DNA of 64,000 nt from Sphingomonas limnosediminicola (GCF_039537965.1 NZ_BAABBM010000001.1:186001-250000), one strand, 5' to 3'; positions 54,433-64,000 are shown, counted from the stretch's first letter. The notes: generated by a model not told the origin, from the letters alone. Translations and numbers: made by a program.

Positions 54433-54704
54433 CGCGAAATCCGGATGTAATCGAGCGTCTTGAGCTGATCGATCATCGGACCAGAGAAGCGCTCCGGCGG
54501 CTCGGCGGTTCCGTGTGCCCAGGCCATGATGTCGACGTCCTGCTCTTCCAACATTGCCGAGAACAGGGCGCGCTGCTCGGCGCTCCACCATGCGTGGTTC
54601 GCGTCGAAATAGCCGCCCACGAGCATGTCGGCTTCACGCGTGCCGCGATGATGCGCGCGCCAATGCAGGCGCTTCAGTTCAGGGTCGGAGAGCATAGGTT
54701 CCAT
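54429..54704 (-). CDS. sdhE: FAD assembly factor SdhE
   Basis: SdhE helps attach FAD covalently to SdhA of succinate dehydrogenase. The 91-residue protein has the hallmark RGxxE in HHRGTREADMLVGGY and the DVDIMAWAHG segment. The start is ATG at 54704 or 54695. It is coupled to mfd through GTGA and is divergent from recG (54 bases). Confidence 0.93.
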   Translation of the reverse strand: MEPMLSDPELKRLHWRAHHRGTREADMLVGGYFDANHAWWSAEQRALFSAMLEEQDVDIMAWAHGTAEPPERFSGPMIDQLKTLDYIRISR

Positions 54705-54758
54705 TTAGTAAGTCGACCGCGCCATTGCGAGCGCCGATTGCGCTGTTAACAACTGCGC

Positions 54759-56819
54759 ATGCGTCCTGAAATTCTCAACCCGGTCTTCGCCGAAGTCGAG
54801 GTTCTGAAGGGCGTCGGGCCGCAGGTGTCCAAGCTTTTGAAGCGGCTCGACCTGACGCGCGTGATCGACGTGCTCTATCATCTACCGACGGGTGCGATCG
54901 AGCGGATACAGGTGCCGGCCGCTAGCCCTGCCTTGCTGGGGCACAATGTGATCCTCGAGCTTACGCCCTATCAGACGCGTGAGAGCCGGTCGGGCCGGGG
55001 GCCGATGCGCGTGTTCGCGTCGGATCCCGAAGGCAACACCATCAGCCTCATCTATTTCAACAATCCGGGCTGGGCGAAGCGGAGCCTGCCGATGGGCGAG
55101 AATCGGATCATATCCGGCAAGCTCGAGGCTTACGGTGACGAGTGGCAAATCATTCACCCTGAAGTCGCCGAGCCAGGGAAAGGACCGGCGCCGGCGCTGC
55201 GCGAGCCCGTTTATCCGCTAACCGAAGGGCTAACGAACCGGCGGATGGGCGAGCTGGCCGCGGCTGCGCTCGAACGCGCGCCGGAGCTGCCGGAATGGAT
55301 TGAGCAGAGCCTTGCCGCGCGTGAATGCTGGAGCGCTTGGCGGACTTCGCTCGCGCTCATTCACCGCGAGCCCGGATCGGCCGACGCGCGGAAACGGCTC
55401 GCTTACGATGAGATCTTCGCCAATCAGCTCGCGTTGCTGTTGCTGCGCCAATCGCAACGGCGGCATCGAACTGTGCCCCTTCCCGGTACCGGTGAACTCA
55501 CGGCAAAGCTGCGGCTCCCGTATCAATTGACGGGCGCGCAACGGCGCGTGGTTGGCGAGATTCATGGCGACATGGCGCAGTCGTCTTCGATGCTGCGGTT
55601 GCTCCAGGGCGATGTGGGGTCGGGCAAGACGCTGGTCGCGCTCCTGGCGATGCTCGCCGCGATCGAATCCGGCGCCCAGGCTGCGCTGCTAGCACCGACA
55701 GAAATCCTCGCGCGTCAGCACTTTGCGACCTTGCAGAAGCAGCTGGACAGCATCGGTGTTCGGGTCGCGATCCTGACCGGGCGGGAAAAGGGTCGCCCGC
55801 GCGAGAGCGTGTTGATGGGTTTGGCCGACGGCTCGATCGATATCCTGGTAGGTACGCACGCGATCTTTCAGGAGAAGGTGGCCTACAAGAACCTCGGGCT
55901 CGCAGTGATCGACGAACAGCATCGGTTCGGCGTCTCGCAGCGGCTGTTGCTGGCGTCTAAGGCGGAGCGGACCCCGCACCTGCTGGTCATGACCGCGACA
56001 CCGATCCCGCGCACGCTAACGCTCACCCAATATGGCGAGATGGACGTAAGCCGGATCGATGAGATGCCGCCTGGCCGGACGCCGGTTGAGACGCGCGTGA
56101 TCAGCGAGGAGCGGCTCGGGGAGGTCATCGATGGCGTGGGCCGCCATATCTCGAACGGAGGCCAAGCCTATTGGGTGTGCCCGCTTGTCGAAGAGAGCGA
56201 AAAGAGCGACGCAGCCGCTGCCGGCGAACGTGCGCGTCTGCTTCGCCAGCGGTTCGGCGAGGAGAAGATCGGCCTTGTCCATGGTCGCATGAAGGGGCCG
56301 GACAAGGACGCGGTCATGGGCCGCTTCGCATCGGGAGAACTGGCGGTGCTCGTTGCCACAACCGTTATCGAGGTTGGCGTCGACGTTCCGAACTCAACCT
56401 TGATGGTGGTGGAAGGAGCGGAGCGCTTCGGCCTCGCGCAGCTACATCAGCTTCGCGGTCGGGTGGGACGCGGAACGGGAAAAAGCACTTGTCTGCTCAT
56501 CCGTGGGCAGACACTCACGGACGTCGGCCGCGCCCGGCTCGCGCTGATGCGGGAAACCAATGATGGCTTTCGCATCGCCGAGGAGGACCTGCGCCTGCGC
56601 GGCCCCGGCGAAATCCTCGGCACTCGCCAGTCAGGGGAGGAAGCCTTTCGTGTCGCCACGCCCGAAGACGTAGAGGCACTTGCGCCAATCGCCCAGAGCG
56701 ACGCGCAGTTGCTTCTCGACCGGGACGGCGGCCTTGCTGGCCCGCGTGGGCAGGCAGCGAGGATCTGCCTTTATCTTTTCGAGCGCGACCAGGCCGTCGG
56801 GCTGATCAGGAGCGGCTAG
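54759..56819 (+). CDS. recG: ATP-dependent DNA helicase RecG
   Basis: RecG remodels stalled forks and branched DNA. The 686-residue protein has an N-terminal wedge domain ([17 protein letters not shown]), the helicase Walker [63 protein letters not shown], and the C-terminal QLRGRVGRG and [16 protein letters not shown]. Both lengths and motifs are normal. The stop shares CTAG with the convergent tyrS stop. Confidence 0.97.
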   Translation: MRPEILNPVFAEVEVLKGVGPQVSKLLKRLDLTRVIDVLYHLPTGAIERIQVPAASPALLGHNVILELTPYQTRESRSGRGPMRVFASDPEGNTISLIYFNNPGWAKRSLPMGENRIISGKLEAYGDEWQIIHPEVAEPGKGPAPALREPVYPLTEGLTNRRMGELAAAALERAPELPEWIEQSLAARECWSAWRTSLALIHREPGSADARKRLAYDEIFANQLALLLLRQSQRRHRTVPLPGTGELTAKLRLPYQLTGAQRRVVGEIHGDMAQSSSMLRLLQGDVGSGKTLVALLAMLAAIESGAQAALLAPTEILARQHFATLQKQLDSIGVRVAILTGREKGRPRESVLMGLADGSIDILVGTHAIFQEKVAYKNLGLAVIDEQHRFGVSQRLLLASKAERTPHLLVMTATPIPRTLTLTQYGEMDVSRIDEMPPGRTPVETRVISEERLGEVIDGVGRHISNGGQAYWVCPLVEESEKSDAAAAGERARLLRQRFGEEKIGLVHGRMKGPDKDAVMGRFASGELAVLVATTVIEVGVDVPNSTLMVVEGAERFGLAQLHQLRGRVGRGTGKSTCLLIRGQTLTDVGRARLALMRETNDGFRIAEEDLRLRGPGEILGTRQSGEEAFRVATPEDVEALAPIAQSDAQLLLDRDGGLAGPRGQAARICLYLFERDQAVGLIRSG

Positions 56820-58039
56820 CTGACGAGCAGGCCGTGCTTCTTCTTGCCCAGGCTGACTTTGACCGGGTTGCGCGGAACCGGGATGACAAGGAACGGGTCG
56901 CTGATCACCTGATCGTCGATCCTGACCGCACCCTCTGCAATCTTGCGCTTGGCTTCACCGTTCGACGCGCAGAACCCGAGGCCGGTGAGCGCTTCAAGGA
57001 CGGACACGCTGGCGCCGGTTGTAAGCGTCGGCAGGTTGGCGCCCGCGCCGCCACCTTCGAAGGTCTCTCGCGCCGTGACCGCAGCGGCCTCCGCCGCCTG
57101 CTTGCCGTGTAGCATTGTCGTAGCTTCTGTCGCCAGCACGATCTTCGCCTGGTTGATCTCCGCGCCCGGAAGGCTCTCGAGCCGCGCTATCTCCTCCAGC
57201 GGCAGGTCGGTGTAGATGCGGAGAAACCGTCCGACGTCGGCATCGGCCGTGTTCCGCCAGAACTGCCAGTAATCGTAGGGGCTCAGAAGCTCCTCATTGA
57301 GCCACACGGCGCCCTGCGCCGTCTTGCCCATCTTGGCGCCATCCGCGGTGGTGATCAGCGGGCTTGTGACACCGTAGATTTCGGTCCCGTCGATGCGCCG
57401 CGCAAGCTCGATTCCGTTGACGATGTTGCCCCATTGATCCGATCCGCCGAGTTGCAGACGGCATCCGACACGCCGCGACAGTTCCATGAAGTCGTAGGCC
57501 TGGAGGATCATGTAATTGAATTCGAGGAAGGTCAGCGGCTGCTCACGGTCGAGCCGCAAGCGCACGCTGTCGAAGGTCAGCATCCGATTGATCGTAAAGT
57601 GCCGTCCGACCTCACGCAGGAATGGGATGTAGGACAGCTCGTCGAGCCAGTCGGCATTGTTGACCATGATGGCGTCGGTCGGGCCGTCGCCGAAGGTCAG
57701 GAAACGCTCGAAGACCTTGCGGATGCCGGCGATGTTGGCGTCGATTTCCTCGGTTGTAAGCAGCTTACGGCTCTCGTCCTTTCCGGAAGGATCGCCGACC
57801 TTGGTAGTTCCGCCGCCCATGAGCACGATCGGCTTGTGGCCGGCCTGCTGCATCCGGCGCAGGAGCATGATCTGGAACAGGCTTCCGACGTGGAGGCTGG
57901 AGGCCGTGGCGTCGAAACCAATGTAGCCGGGAACCACCTGACGATCGGCGAGGGCGTCGAGCGCTTCCGCGTCCGTCAACTGGTGGATGTAGCCGCGCTC
58001 GTCGAGGAGCTTAAGCAAAGAAGAGCGGAATTCGTTCAT
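56816..58039 (-). CDS. tyrS: tyrosyl-tRNA synthetase
   Basis: TyrS charges tRNA-Tyr. The 407-residue class I enzyme has the HIGH-like [46 protein letters not shown] and the KMSKS-like [11 protein letters not shown], followed by a C-terminal S4 RNA-binding domain ([14 protein letters not shown]). It is of the normal bacterial TyrS length and has no defects. It is divergent from the DOMON-like gene by 39 bases. Confidence 0.97.
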   Translation of the reverse strand: MNEFRSSLLKLLDERGYIHQLTDAEALDALADRQVVPGYIGFDATASSLHVGSLFQIMLLRRMQQAGHKPIVLMGGGTTKVGDPSGKDESRKLLTTEEIDANIAGIRKVFERFLTFGDGPTDAIMVNNADWLDELSYIPFLREVGRHFTINRMLTFDSVRLRLDREQPLTFLEFNYMILQAYDFMELSRRVGCRLQLGGSDQWGNIVNGIELARRIDGTEIYGVTSPLITTADGAKMGKTAQGAVWLNEELLSPYDYWQFWRNTADADVGRFLRIYTDLPLEEIARLESLPGAEINQAKIVLATEATTMLHGKQAAEAAAVTARETFEGGGAGANLPTLTTGASVSVLEALTGLGFCASNGEAKRKIAEGAVRIDDQVISDPFLVIPVPRNPVKVSLGKKKHGLLVS

Positions 58040-58078
58040 ATTTGCCGCTTAGCCTGATGCTCGAGAGGCTGCTACTGC

Positions 58079-58624
58079 ATGGGCATGCAATTCAACCTGG
58101 TGCCGCACCCGACGACACCTCCGGCGAACCCGCCCTTCGAAATTTGGGCAAGCGTCGACTATGCTGGGTCGCTTGGGACGGTGGCAACGGCGAACATCTG
58201 GTTCGGCGTTCGCGCGCCGGCCAGCCGCTTCGTCATTCCCGTCTCGGAGGAGCCGAAACGAGCCTCGGGCCTTTGGGAAACGACCTGCTTCGAGGCCTTC
58301 CTTCGGGACAACGGTGACGAAAGTTACCGCGAATGGAATTTTGCGCCGTCGGGCGATTGGGCGGCCTTCGACCTGACAGCCTACCGGGCGGGTCATTCCG
58401 ATGCCGAGGTGGATCCAGCGCCCTACATCCGAATGGAAGACAACCTCACGTGGTGGGGGGTAGGTGCGACGATCACTGTTCCCGCCGAACGCACGTGGCT
58501 ACTCGGCCTTGCCGCGGTTCTCGAGGAGCAGAACGGCACCAAATCGTATTGGGCGATCGCCCATCCTGAAGGCGAGAAGCCGGACTTCCACGACCCCGTT
58601 TGCTTCGCCGCGCACCTTCCCTAA
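58079..58624 (+). CDS. DOMON-like domain protein
   Basis: The 181-residue protein looks all-beta and contains the motif GLWETTCFEAFLR and the YREWNFAPSGDWAAFDL strand, which I associate with DOMON-like (CBM9-type) proteins in alphaproteobacteria. They may bind sugars or haem, but this one is uncharacterised. The ATG at 58079 is close to a second ATG at 58085. The muramidase gene begins ten bases downstream, so the two are probably in one operon. Confidence 0.75.
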   Translation: MGMQFNLVPHPTTPPANPPFEIWASVDYAGSLGTVATANIWFGVRAPASRFVIPVSEEPKRASGLWETTCFEAFLRDNGDESYREWNFAPSGDWAAFDLTAYRAGHSDAEVDPAPYIRMEDNLTWWGVGATITVPAERTWLLGLAAVLEEQNGTKSYWAIAHPEGEKPDFHDPVCFAAHLP

Positions 58625-58634
58625 TCACGGGAGC

Positions 58635-59834
58635 ATGACCTTATTCGGAATCGACCGGCTCCTCGACGAGCCGGAGCTTCGTCGTCCACTCGAAGGAAAG
58701 CGCGTTGCGCTTCTGGCGCATCCAGCATCCGTCACCCGCGATCTTACCCACAGTCTCGACGCATTATTCGCCGCCGGCCTGAATGTGTCGGCCGTCTTCG
58801 GCCCGCAGCACGGTGTTCGCGGGGACCTTCAGGACAATATGATGGAGTCGCCGGACTTCACCGACCCAATCTACAACGTGCCCGTCTTCAGCCTTTATGG
58901 TGAAGTGCGCCGCCCAACTGGCCAGTCGATGGGCACGTTCGACACGATCCTCGTCGACCTGCAGGATCTCGGCTGCCGCATCTATACCTACGTAACGACC
59001 TTGCTTTACGTGCTGGAAGCCGCCGCAGAGCACGGCAAAAGCGTTTGGGTTCTCGATCGCCCGAACCCTGCCGGCCGACCGGTCGAGGGCCTGATCCTAC
59101 GCGAAGGCTGGGAGAGCTTCGTCGGCGCGGGGCCCATGCCGATGCGTCACGGCCTCACGCTGGGAGAACTTGGGCGCTGGTTCATCGATCATTTCATGCT
59201 CGACGTCGATTATCGGGTCATCGAGATGGAGGGCTGGCAGCCCGACGAGGCGCCGGGCTTCGGCTGGCCGCCCGAGCGCGTATGGATCAACCCAAGCCCA
59301 AATGCTGCCAACGTCAACATGGCGCGTGCTTATGCCGGCACCGTGATGCTGGAAGGGACGACCCTCAGCGAGGGCAGGGGCACGACCCGCCCGCTGGAGT
59401 TATTCGGTGCCCCGGACATCGATCCGATCAAGGTGATGGCCGAGATGGAGCGCGTGGCGCCGGATTGGCTTCGCGGCTGCAAGCTTCGCGACGTCTCATT
59501 CCAGCCGACGTTTCACAAGCATGCTGGTGAACTAAACCGCGGCGTCTTCATTCACGCCGAAGGCCAGTTCTACGACTATGATGCCTTTCGTCCGTGGCGG
59601 CTGCAGTCATTGGCCTTCAAGGCCATCCGCAACCTCTATCCGGCTTACGATCTGTGGCGCGACTTCCCGTACGAATATGAATTCGACAAGCTCGCGATCG
59701 ACGTCATCAACGGTTCGTCGCTGCTTCGAGAATGGGTCGACGATCCCGAAGCGGCGCCTAGCGACCTGGACGCGATCACGGTGCCGGACGAGCAGGCCTG
59801 GGTCGAAGAGCGCAAGCCCTATCAGATTTACTAG
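58635..59834 (+). CDS. namZ: exo-beta-N-acetylmuramidase NamZ (DUF1343 family)
   Basis: NamZ-type enzymes release MurNAc from the non-reducing end of peptidoglycan fragments. The 399-residue protein shows the DUF1343 motifs VALLAHPASVT, FGPQHGVRGDLQDNM, PVFSLYGEVRRPT, LVDLQDLGCRIYTYVTT, VLDRPNPAG, EGTTLSEGRGTTRP and SFQPTFHKHAGELNRG. GGGAG precedes the ATG at 58635. No clear signal peptide is seen, unlike secreted NamZ of Bacillus, so it might act in the cytoplasm. MurNAc is the AmgK substrate in the same window. Confidence 0.88.
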   Translation: MTLFGIDRLLDEPELRRPLEGKRVALLAHPASVTRDLTHSLDALFAAGLNVSAVFGPQHGVRGDLQDNMMESPDFTDPIYNVPVFSLYGEVRRPTGQSMGTFDTILVDLQDLGCRIYTYVTTLLYVLEAAAEHGKSVWVLDRPNPAGRPVEGLILREGWESFVGAGPMPMRHGLTLGELGRWFIDHFMLDVDYRVIEMEGWQPDEAPGFGWPPERVWINPSPNAANVNMARAYAGTVMLEGTTLSEGRGTTRPLELFGAPDIDPIKVMAEMERVAPDWLRGCKLRDVSFQPTFHKHAGELNRGVFIHAEGQFYDYDAFRPWRLQSLAFKAIRNLYPAYDLWRDFPYEYEFDKLAIDVINGSSLLREWVDDPEAAPSDLDAITVPDEQAWVEERKPYQIY

Positions 59835-59915
59835 CGCCATAAGCCGCTTGGTTAACGAAGAAGTAGGAGCTTCTCCGTATCCCGCTTCCGAATAGTTTCG
59901 GGAGCAGGGCGGTCG

Positions 59916-61313
59916 ATGGCCACTCAGGGGATCGAGGAAGTCACTGAAAACGCAATTCGTGCCGTGGCCCGGGATTGCGGCTCTTTGTCGATGGAGTGCA
60001 GCGACGTCGCCGGATACGTCAAAGGCGTCAGCGAGCGCATCTCCGAACATATGAAGATGCTCGACCAGCTCGAGGAAGTGACTAGCCGCCTGCTCGGCGA
60101 CCAGGCGCGCGTTTCCGATTCAACCGACGAGGCCCGGCTCCTCGCTGAGCAGGCCAAGGCGAAGCTCGATGCTGGTCGTGAGGCAATCGAAGGCACAATC
60201 GAGGGGTTCAAGGGGCTTACCGAACTTGTCGTTCAGCTCGGCGAGCGCATGGCCGGCTTCGCCTCGGCGATGAACCAGGTGCAGATGGTGTCGTCGACTA
60301 TTGAGACGATTGCCCGCAAGACAAACATGCTGGCGTTGAACGCGACCATTGAGGCCGCTCGCGCCGGCGATGCCGGCCGCAGCTTCGCGGTCGTTGCCGC
60401 CGAGGTGAAGAAGCTCGCGCATGATACGCGTGCGGCGACGAGCCAGATTGCTTCGACGATCGGCGAGCTTACCCGTGAGGCGGGTGCCGTGACGACCGAG
60501 ATCAAGACGGGCGTTGAGCGCAGCCGCGCTGCCCAGTCAGGCTTCGGCACCATCAGCGACACTGTCCGCGAGGTGAGCGAAATCGTCGGGATGGTCGACC
60601 GTCAGACCGAGGGTATCGCCCACTCGACCAGCATGATTCAGACCAGCGTGGACCGCGTGAAGGCCGGCCTTACCGACTTTGCCGGTGATGCCCGCGCCAA
60701 CGGCAGCGAGCTGCTCACCGCGCAGAAGCGGCTGGCCCATCTTGAAATGCTGTCGAACACCATGCTCGACACGCTCGCGAACTCGGGCGCCGAGATTGAC
60801 GACACGCCCTTCATCCTGAAGGCTCAGGAAGCCTGCCGGCAGGTTCAAGCCGCTATCGAGGCGGCGATCGACAAGGGCGAGCTCACGGTGGATGACGTTT
60901 TCGACCGCGACTACAAGGTGATCCCCGGCTCCAATCCAGTGCAGTATGAAGTTCGTTTCAATGATGCCGCCGACCACTACGTGCGGCCTGTCCTCGATCA
61001 TACGAAGGGCGTCGATAACCGCATCATCGGCACCGCGATCGGTGACATGAACGGTTATTTGCCGACGCATTTGTCAGAGCGGAGCCACCCGCAGGGACCG
61101 GATCCGGTCTGGAACGACGAGCATTGCCGCAATCGTCGGATCATGATCGACGACCAGACCCGTACGGCGCTTGCCAGCGACCAGCCGGCGACACTCGCCA
61201 CCTACCGGATGGAACTCGGCGACAAGAAAATCCCGGTGAAGAACATTTATGTTCCGCTGTGGGTCAAGGGCCGCCGCTGGGGCAATTTCGAGCTTGCGTA
61301 CCGCGACGACTGA
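59916..61313 (+). CDS. soluble methyl-accepting chemotaxis-like protein with C-terminal sensor region
   Basis: The 465-residue protein has no membrane helix. Its first 300 residues are the helical signalling module, including the conserved tip [39 protein letters not shown]. Residues 310-465 form a separate domain with [33 protein letters not shown] and the closing [10 protein letters not shown], a Cache-like pattern found at the C-terminus of many soluble alphaproteobacterial chemoreceptors. The kinase-coupling part is therefore N-terminal to the sensor. No che genes lie nearby, so it may control something other than swimming. Confidence 0.85.
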   Translation: MATQGIEEVTENAIRAVARDCGSLSMECSDVAGYVKGVSERISEHMKMLDQLEEVTSRLLGDQARVSDSTDEARLLAEQAKAKLDAGREAIEGTIEGFKGLTELVVQLGERMAGFASAMNQVQMVSSTIETIARKTNMLALNATIEAARAGDAGRSFAVVAAEVKKLAHDTRAATSQIASTIGELTREAGAVTTEIKTGVERSRAAQSGFGTISDTVREVSEIVGMVDRQTEGIAHSTSMIQTSVDRVKAGLTDFAGDARANGSELLTAQKRLAHLEMLSNTMLDTLANSGAEIDDTPFILKAQEACRQVQAAIEAAIDKGELTVDDVFDRDYKVIPGSNPVQYEVRFNDAADHYVRPVLDHTKGVDNRIIGTAIGDMNGYLPTHLSERSHPQGPDPVWNDEHCRNRRIMIDDQTRTALASDQPATLATYRMELGDKKIPVKNIYVPLWVKGRRWGNFELAYRDD

Positions 61314-61321
61314 GGCTTTTC

Positions 61322-61336
61322 GTCCCACCCCGGGAC
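61322..61336. repeat. GTCCC-N5-GGGAC inverted repeat after the chemoreceptor gene
   Basis: GTCCC at 61322-61326 and GGGAC at 61332-61336 flank a five-base spacer and are followed by GAGT. It begins eight bases after the chemoreceptor stop and is preceded by GCTTTTC. Layout and flanks closely match the copy at 44999-45013. Confidence 0.4.
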
Positions 61337-61436
61337 GAGTGTTTGCGAAAGCTTACGCCGCCATAAACTTCGTCTTTACGCCCTTGCGTTAGGACGTGCC
61401 GAGTAAGGGTTCGCCTTATTCGAGCAGGGGAGAGGA

Positions 61437-62108
61437 ATGGCGGTCAGCCGGTCGGTCAATCAGCAGCCGGTTAGCGTTGCCGAAGCGCAGCTTGCCCGCG
61501 TCGCGGGTGAGGGGTGTGTACGTCATCCTCACTTGAATAGTCTGCTCGAAGCTTCCGGACCGCACCTGGCCCGCGACTTGGCAGACGCCGTGCACCTGCT
61601 GTGCAGCCTTCATGGCCGTCACCCAGGCCTCATAGATATCGCGCTCCAACGCTGCCCGAAGGGCGAAGTTCGCAACTGGCTCGACCGCGCGAGCGAGTCC
61701 TTCGAGCGGGAGCGGCTATACCTTGTCCGTCTAACTTCCGCTGTCGGCCCGCTTCCGAGCACGCCAGGTGCGGCAGAAACCGAATCCAGCCTGCAGATGG
61801 CGCGCCATGCACTCGAGACGCTTGCCGGCTCAGAGCGTAACGGTTGCGCCGTGGGCGCGGCGACCGCGCTCGTCTGCGATTGGTGGCCAATCCGCCGGCT
61901 TCTTGACCGCGCCGCGGCTCGCGTCAGTCTAGAATGCCCCGCGCCATCGCTGCCCGACGAGGGCTCGGTCATTACCGCGATCCATCGGGCATCCGAAACG
62001 GCCGCGAGCGAGCGGGCGCTGGCCTTTGGCGGGGAGCAGCTACTTCTCCAGCACCGCGCTCTATTCGATCTTCTCGACGCCCGCGCAGCGGCCCGCGGCG
62101 ACTTCTAA
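61437..62108 (+). CDS. helical hypothetical protein of sphingomonad type
   Basis: The 223-residue protein is mainly helical and rich in Ala, Leu, Glu and Arg, with no signal peptide or membrane helix. Landmarks are GCVRHPHLNSLL near the start, LAFGGEQLLLQHRALFDLLDARA near the end, and three scattered Cys. It may belong to one of the sphingomonad-restricted DUF families, but I cannot confirm which. GGGGAGAGGA directly before the ATG is a strong ribosome binding site. The chemoreceptor gene is 123 bases upstream. Confidence 0.7.
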   Translation: MAVSRSVNQQPVSVAEAQLARVAGEGCVRHPHLNSLLEASGPHLARDLADAVHLLCSLHGRHPGLIDIALQRCPKGEVRNWLDRASESFERERLYLVRLTSAVGPLPSTPGAAETESSLQMARHALETLAGSERNGCAVGAATALVCDWWPIRRLLDRAAARVSLECPAPSLPDEGSVITAIHRASETAASERALAFGGEQLLLQHRALFDLLDARAAARGDF

Positions 62109-62111
62109 GCT

Positions 62112-62408
62112 TTACGCGGCGAGTTTCATCTCGTCGCGGTTGTCCACCGTCTGCGTTGGAGCGGCCTCAACCGCCGTCGGCGCCTCGGAAGAGCGATTCT
62201 TCGGAGAAACAACGCGTGACAGAAGCACGATGGCTCCCAAGGCGAAATAAGCGATGATCGCCCACATCGGGCTCCACAGCACGCTCGCGGCGAACGGAAC
62301 GCGCAGGAGCACGGGGTTGAAGCCGAAGTCCTCGCCGATCGCTTCGCACACACCCAAAATGGTGTGCGAGCGAAGCGGAAGCGCGACGTGATTTTCCTGC
62401 ACCGACAT
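62112..62408 (-). CDS. PspC-domain membrane protein
   Basis: The 98-residue protein has the PspC domain: [28 protein letters not shown], then a membrane helix ([18 protein letters not shown]). It lacks a second helix and ends in a polar Ala/Glu tail. PspC proteins take part in membrane-stress sensing in enterobacteria; the rest of the psp system is not here. AAGGAG seven bases before the ATG at 62408 fixes the start over the longer frame to 62513. Confidence 0.85.
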   Translation of the reverse strand: MSVQENHVALPLRSHTILGVCEAIGEDFGFNPVLLRVPFAASVLWSPMWAIIAYFALGAIVLLSRVVSPKNRSSEAPTAVEAAPTQTVDNRDEMKLAA

Positions 62409-62670
62409 TTTCAAACTCCTTGGCGAAAATTCCTGCATTCTACTGAGCAAGAGCCGTGCCAATCTCAAAAAGACCCGTATTACAGGGCGTTGCTCGATCG
62501 TGGTGACGGCCATTTGGGACGGATCACCACGTCAGCAGCCAAAAAGTTGGGAATTTGCACCGCGTGCTGCAAGCGCGATATTGCAGTGCAACATTGATAT
62601 TCGACGAACGGATGCAAATTTAGTACGGGGCGCGCCGCTTAGGCGCACTTTAGGAGCGGGATTCGTTACG
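62409..62670. other. 262-bp spacer between the PspC-domain gene and panD
   Basis: This is the longest gene-free stretch in the window. It contains an 11-base palindrome TTGCAGTGCAA at 62581-62591 and two further TTGCA/TGCAA-like blocks just upstream of it, an AT-rich stretch near 62595-62620 that may hold the panD promoter, and AGGAG at 62652-62656. I see no convincing gene; a 77-codon frame across it has no ribosome binding site and no familiar motif. Confidence 0.4.
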
Positions 62671-63087
62671 ATGATGCGGATCATGATGAAGTCGAAGATC
62701 CACCGTGCGACGGTGACTCAGGCCGATCTCGACTATGTCGGTTCGGTCACGCTGGACGCCGCGCTGATGGAAGCGGCCGACTTGCTCGAAGGCGAGCAAG
62801 TGGCGATCGTCGACATTACCAACGGCGCTCGTATCGAAACCTACGTGATCCCAGGTGAGCGCGGCAGCGGCGTTATCGGTATCAACGGCGCGGCGGCGCA
62901 CCTTGTCCACCCGGGCGATCTCGTGATCATCATGAGTTATGCCGTGCTAGACGATGCGGAAGCGCGCGCGCTCGAGCCGCTCGTGGTGCATGTCGACGAG
63001 AGCAACCGTATCGTGAAGCTCGGCAGCGACCCGGCGGAGCCGGTGCCCGGCTCCAGCCAGAAGCGCGGCGACCTTATCGCCGCTTAA
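62671..63087 (+). CDS. panD: aspartate 1-decarboxylase precursor
   Basis: PanD makes beta-alanine for pantothenate and coenzyme A. The 138-residue protein has [19 protein letters not shown] followed by VTLD: Gly24-Ser25 is the self-cleavage site that forms the pyruvoyl group. [10 protein letters not shown] and [22 protein letters not shown] complete the family pattern. Placing Ser at the canonical position 25 supports ATG at 62671 even though AGGAG is rather far upstream (62652-62656). The end overlaps the convergent protease gene by 14 bases. Confidence 0.95.
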   Translation: MMRIMMKSKIHRATVTQADLDYVGSVTLDAALMEAADLLEGEQVAIVDITNGARIETYVIPGERGSGVIGINGAAAHLVHPGDLVIIMSYAVLDDAEARALEPLVVHVDESNRIVKLGSDPAEPVPGSSQKRGDLIAA

Positions 63088-64000
63088 TAGGCGCCGCGAC
63101 CATTAGCCGCCACGGCAGCGGCAGGTAGTCCGTCGACATATAATAATAGAAGTTGCACTGGCCCGTCGGCGCGCGATTGACGCCCTTGGCGATACCGAGC
63201 GCGACGGAGCCAATGAACACTGGCCCGCCGCTGTCGCCGGGAATGCAGTTCGGCCCTCGCACGGTGATCCAGGTTGGCGAGCAGGGACCACCACATAGCG
63301 CGCCCGGCGGAGCATAATCGGTCAGCTCGACCTCCGCGCAGCTGTAGCCGGAGCTTTCACCGAAGTGGCAGACGAAGTCGCCCGCCCTAGTGCTGTCGCG
63401 GTTCCGCCAGGTGGTTACCCGCCGCAGTGAGTCGGCGCCCCGATCGGAATGAAATAGTGGTTCAGTCGCCTGATCGCTGAGGTTGATCTGCACATCCCGG
63501 TATCCAACGCCGTCTTGCTCGACGAAGGGCAGTGGCAAGTTCGTGCCTTCCGGATCGACGTAGGTTAGTTCATCGGGACAATGCGCGGCCGTGGCGATTC
63601 CCGTGCGAACGCCGTCGGTGACCACGAATGCGTCCGTGCAGACGTTCCGGCGCCCCGTTTCAGCGTTGAGCCCCTCGACGCGACCGCCACCGTCTACGCT
63701 CATATTTTGTTCGATAAGCTCATTCACCTGGACGCGAACCGGCACCCCGCCGAGTTGCTCTGCTCGAGCACGGATCGAATCGAGGCCGAACTTCTGCGCG
63801 TCAGCGCTCGTGACGAGGAGAACGATTTCACCGGTTCGCTGATCGTAACCGGCACCGCGCGCGCCGGGCAGCTCGGAACGAAGGTCGATCAGATGCTTGC
63901 GCAGCGCCATGATCGCCTGTTGCCGAGTCGCCTTTGCGCCCGTCGTGAAAACAATCGGCACGCCGTCCGCAACGCGGTCGGAAACGGGCTCATCGCCCGT
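63074..64000 (-). CDS. trypsin-fold serine protease, S1 family (partial, N-terminus beyond window)
   Basis: The frame is open through the right window edge, so only the C-terminal 308 residues are seen. The catalytic His is in ATAAHC, the Asp is probably in GYRDVQIN, and the Ser is in GDSGGPVF. Cys pairs (NVC/AHC, FVC/YSC, LCGGPC, PNC/QCN) suggest disulfides and thus export. The visible N-terminal part ([22 protein letters not shown]) looks like the prodomain of alpha-lytic-protease and streptogrisin relatives, so it is probably a secreted zymogen. Confidence 0.8.
   Translation of the reverse strand, partial: TGDEPVSDRVADGVPIVFTTGAKATRQQAIMALRKHLIDLRSELPGARGAGYDQRTGEIVLLVTSADAQKFGLDSIRARAEQLGGVPVRVQVNELIEQNMSVDGGGRVEGLNAETGRRNVCTDAFVVTDGVRTGIATAAHCPDELTYVDPEGTNLPLPFVEQDGVGYRDVQINLSDQATEPLFHSDRGADSLRRVTTWRNRDSTRAGDFVCHFGESSGYSCAEVELTDYAPPGALCGGPCSPTWITVRGPNCIPGDSGGPVFIGSVALGIAKGVNRAPTGQCNFYYYMSTDYLPLPWRLMVAAPIKRR

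Noticed and set aside
1..64000. CRISPR arrays, insertion sequences, prophage or integrated elements
   Set aside because: I saw no direct-repeat array, transposase, integrase or phage gene, and no long terminal inverted repeats.

Overview
The window is a GC-rich piece of chromosome from an alphaproteobacterium, most likely a member of the Sphingomonadales (Sphingomonas/Sphingomicrobium type). The evidence is gene content and order: a DivL-like tyrosine 'histidine kinase' followed by tsaE-amgK-murU-addB-addA-trxA, an rpsP with a long Ala/Glu tail, GTG/TTG starts and ATGA/GTGA overlaps, and several small proteins of sphingomonad type. There is no rRNA, prophage, insertion sequence or CRISPR array. 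Coding density is very high, and no gene-free stretch exceeds 300 bases.

Layout. 1-3861: a cut-off PuuD-like membrane protein diverges from sodB, an alpha/beta hydrolase and an FAD oxidase. 3865-10574 (minus): a tightly coupled chain dapF-mtaB-ftsY-yciB-ABC ATPase-ABC permease, followed by two uncharacterised membrane-associated proteins. 10635-16090 (plus): a small RG/P-rich protein, ffh, rpsP-rimM, then trmD-rplS, with an opposite-strand thioredoxin-reductase-like gene inside the usually unbroken rimM-trmD junction. 16100-19223 (minus): a DUF2189 protein and an M28 peptidase broken by a frameshift. 19317-25525: asd, a lipoprotein, a PKHD-type dioxygenase beside a sulfotransferase-like P-loop protein, a GFA protein with a hydrolase, a peroxiredoxin and YqgE/AlgH. 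25534-27109: ahcY with a 20-bp perfect palindrome upstream and a terminator downstream. 27163-38559: divL, tsaE, amgK, murU, addB, addA and trxA, with a 45-codon antisense gene between addB and addA. 38569-48214: a GFA protein, secA, putA and a type I secretion ATPase/adaptor pair. 48221-54704: a small secreted protein, a third GFA gene, tRNA-Asn, nadK, an EAL-domain protein, mfd and sdhE. 54759-64000: recG, tyrS, a DOMON-like protein, a NamZ-type muramidase, a soluble chemoreceptor-like protein, a helical hypothetical, a PspC-domain protein, panD and a cut-off S1-type serine protease.

Most genes are core functions: SRP targeting (ffh, ftsY, secA), tRNA and ribosome maturation (trmD, rimM, mtaB, tsaE, tyrS), DNA repair (addAB, mfd, recG), and amino-acid and cofactor metabolism (dapF, asd, ahcY, putA, panD, nadK). 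NamZ, AmgK and MurU together suggest a MurNAc-salvage route for peptidoglycan recycling. No clearly novel multi-gene defence or mobile system is visible. The most interesting items are the Tyr-for-His DivL homologue, the interrupted rpsP-rimM-trmD-rplS operon, the likely S-adenosylhomocysteine-responsive operator at ahcY, a repeated GTCCC-N5-GGGAC element found just after two stop codons, the frameshifted peptidase, and the dioxygenase/sulfotransferase-like pair.
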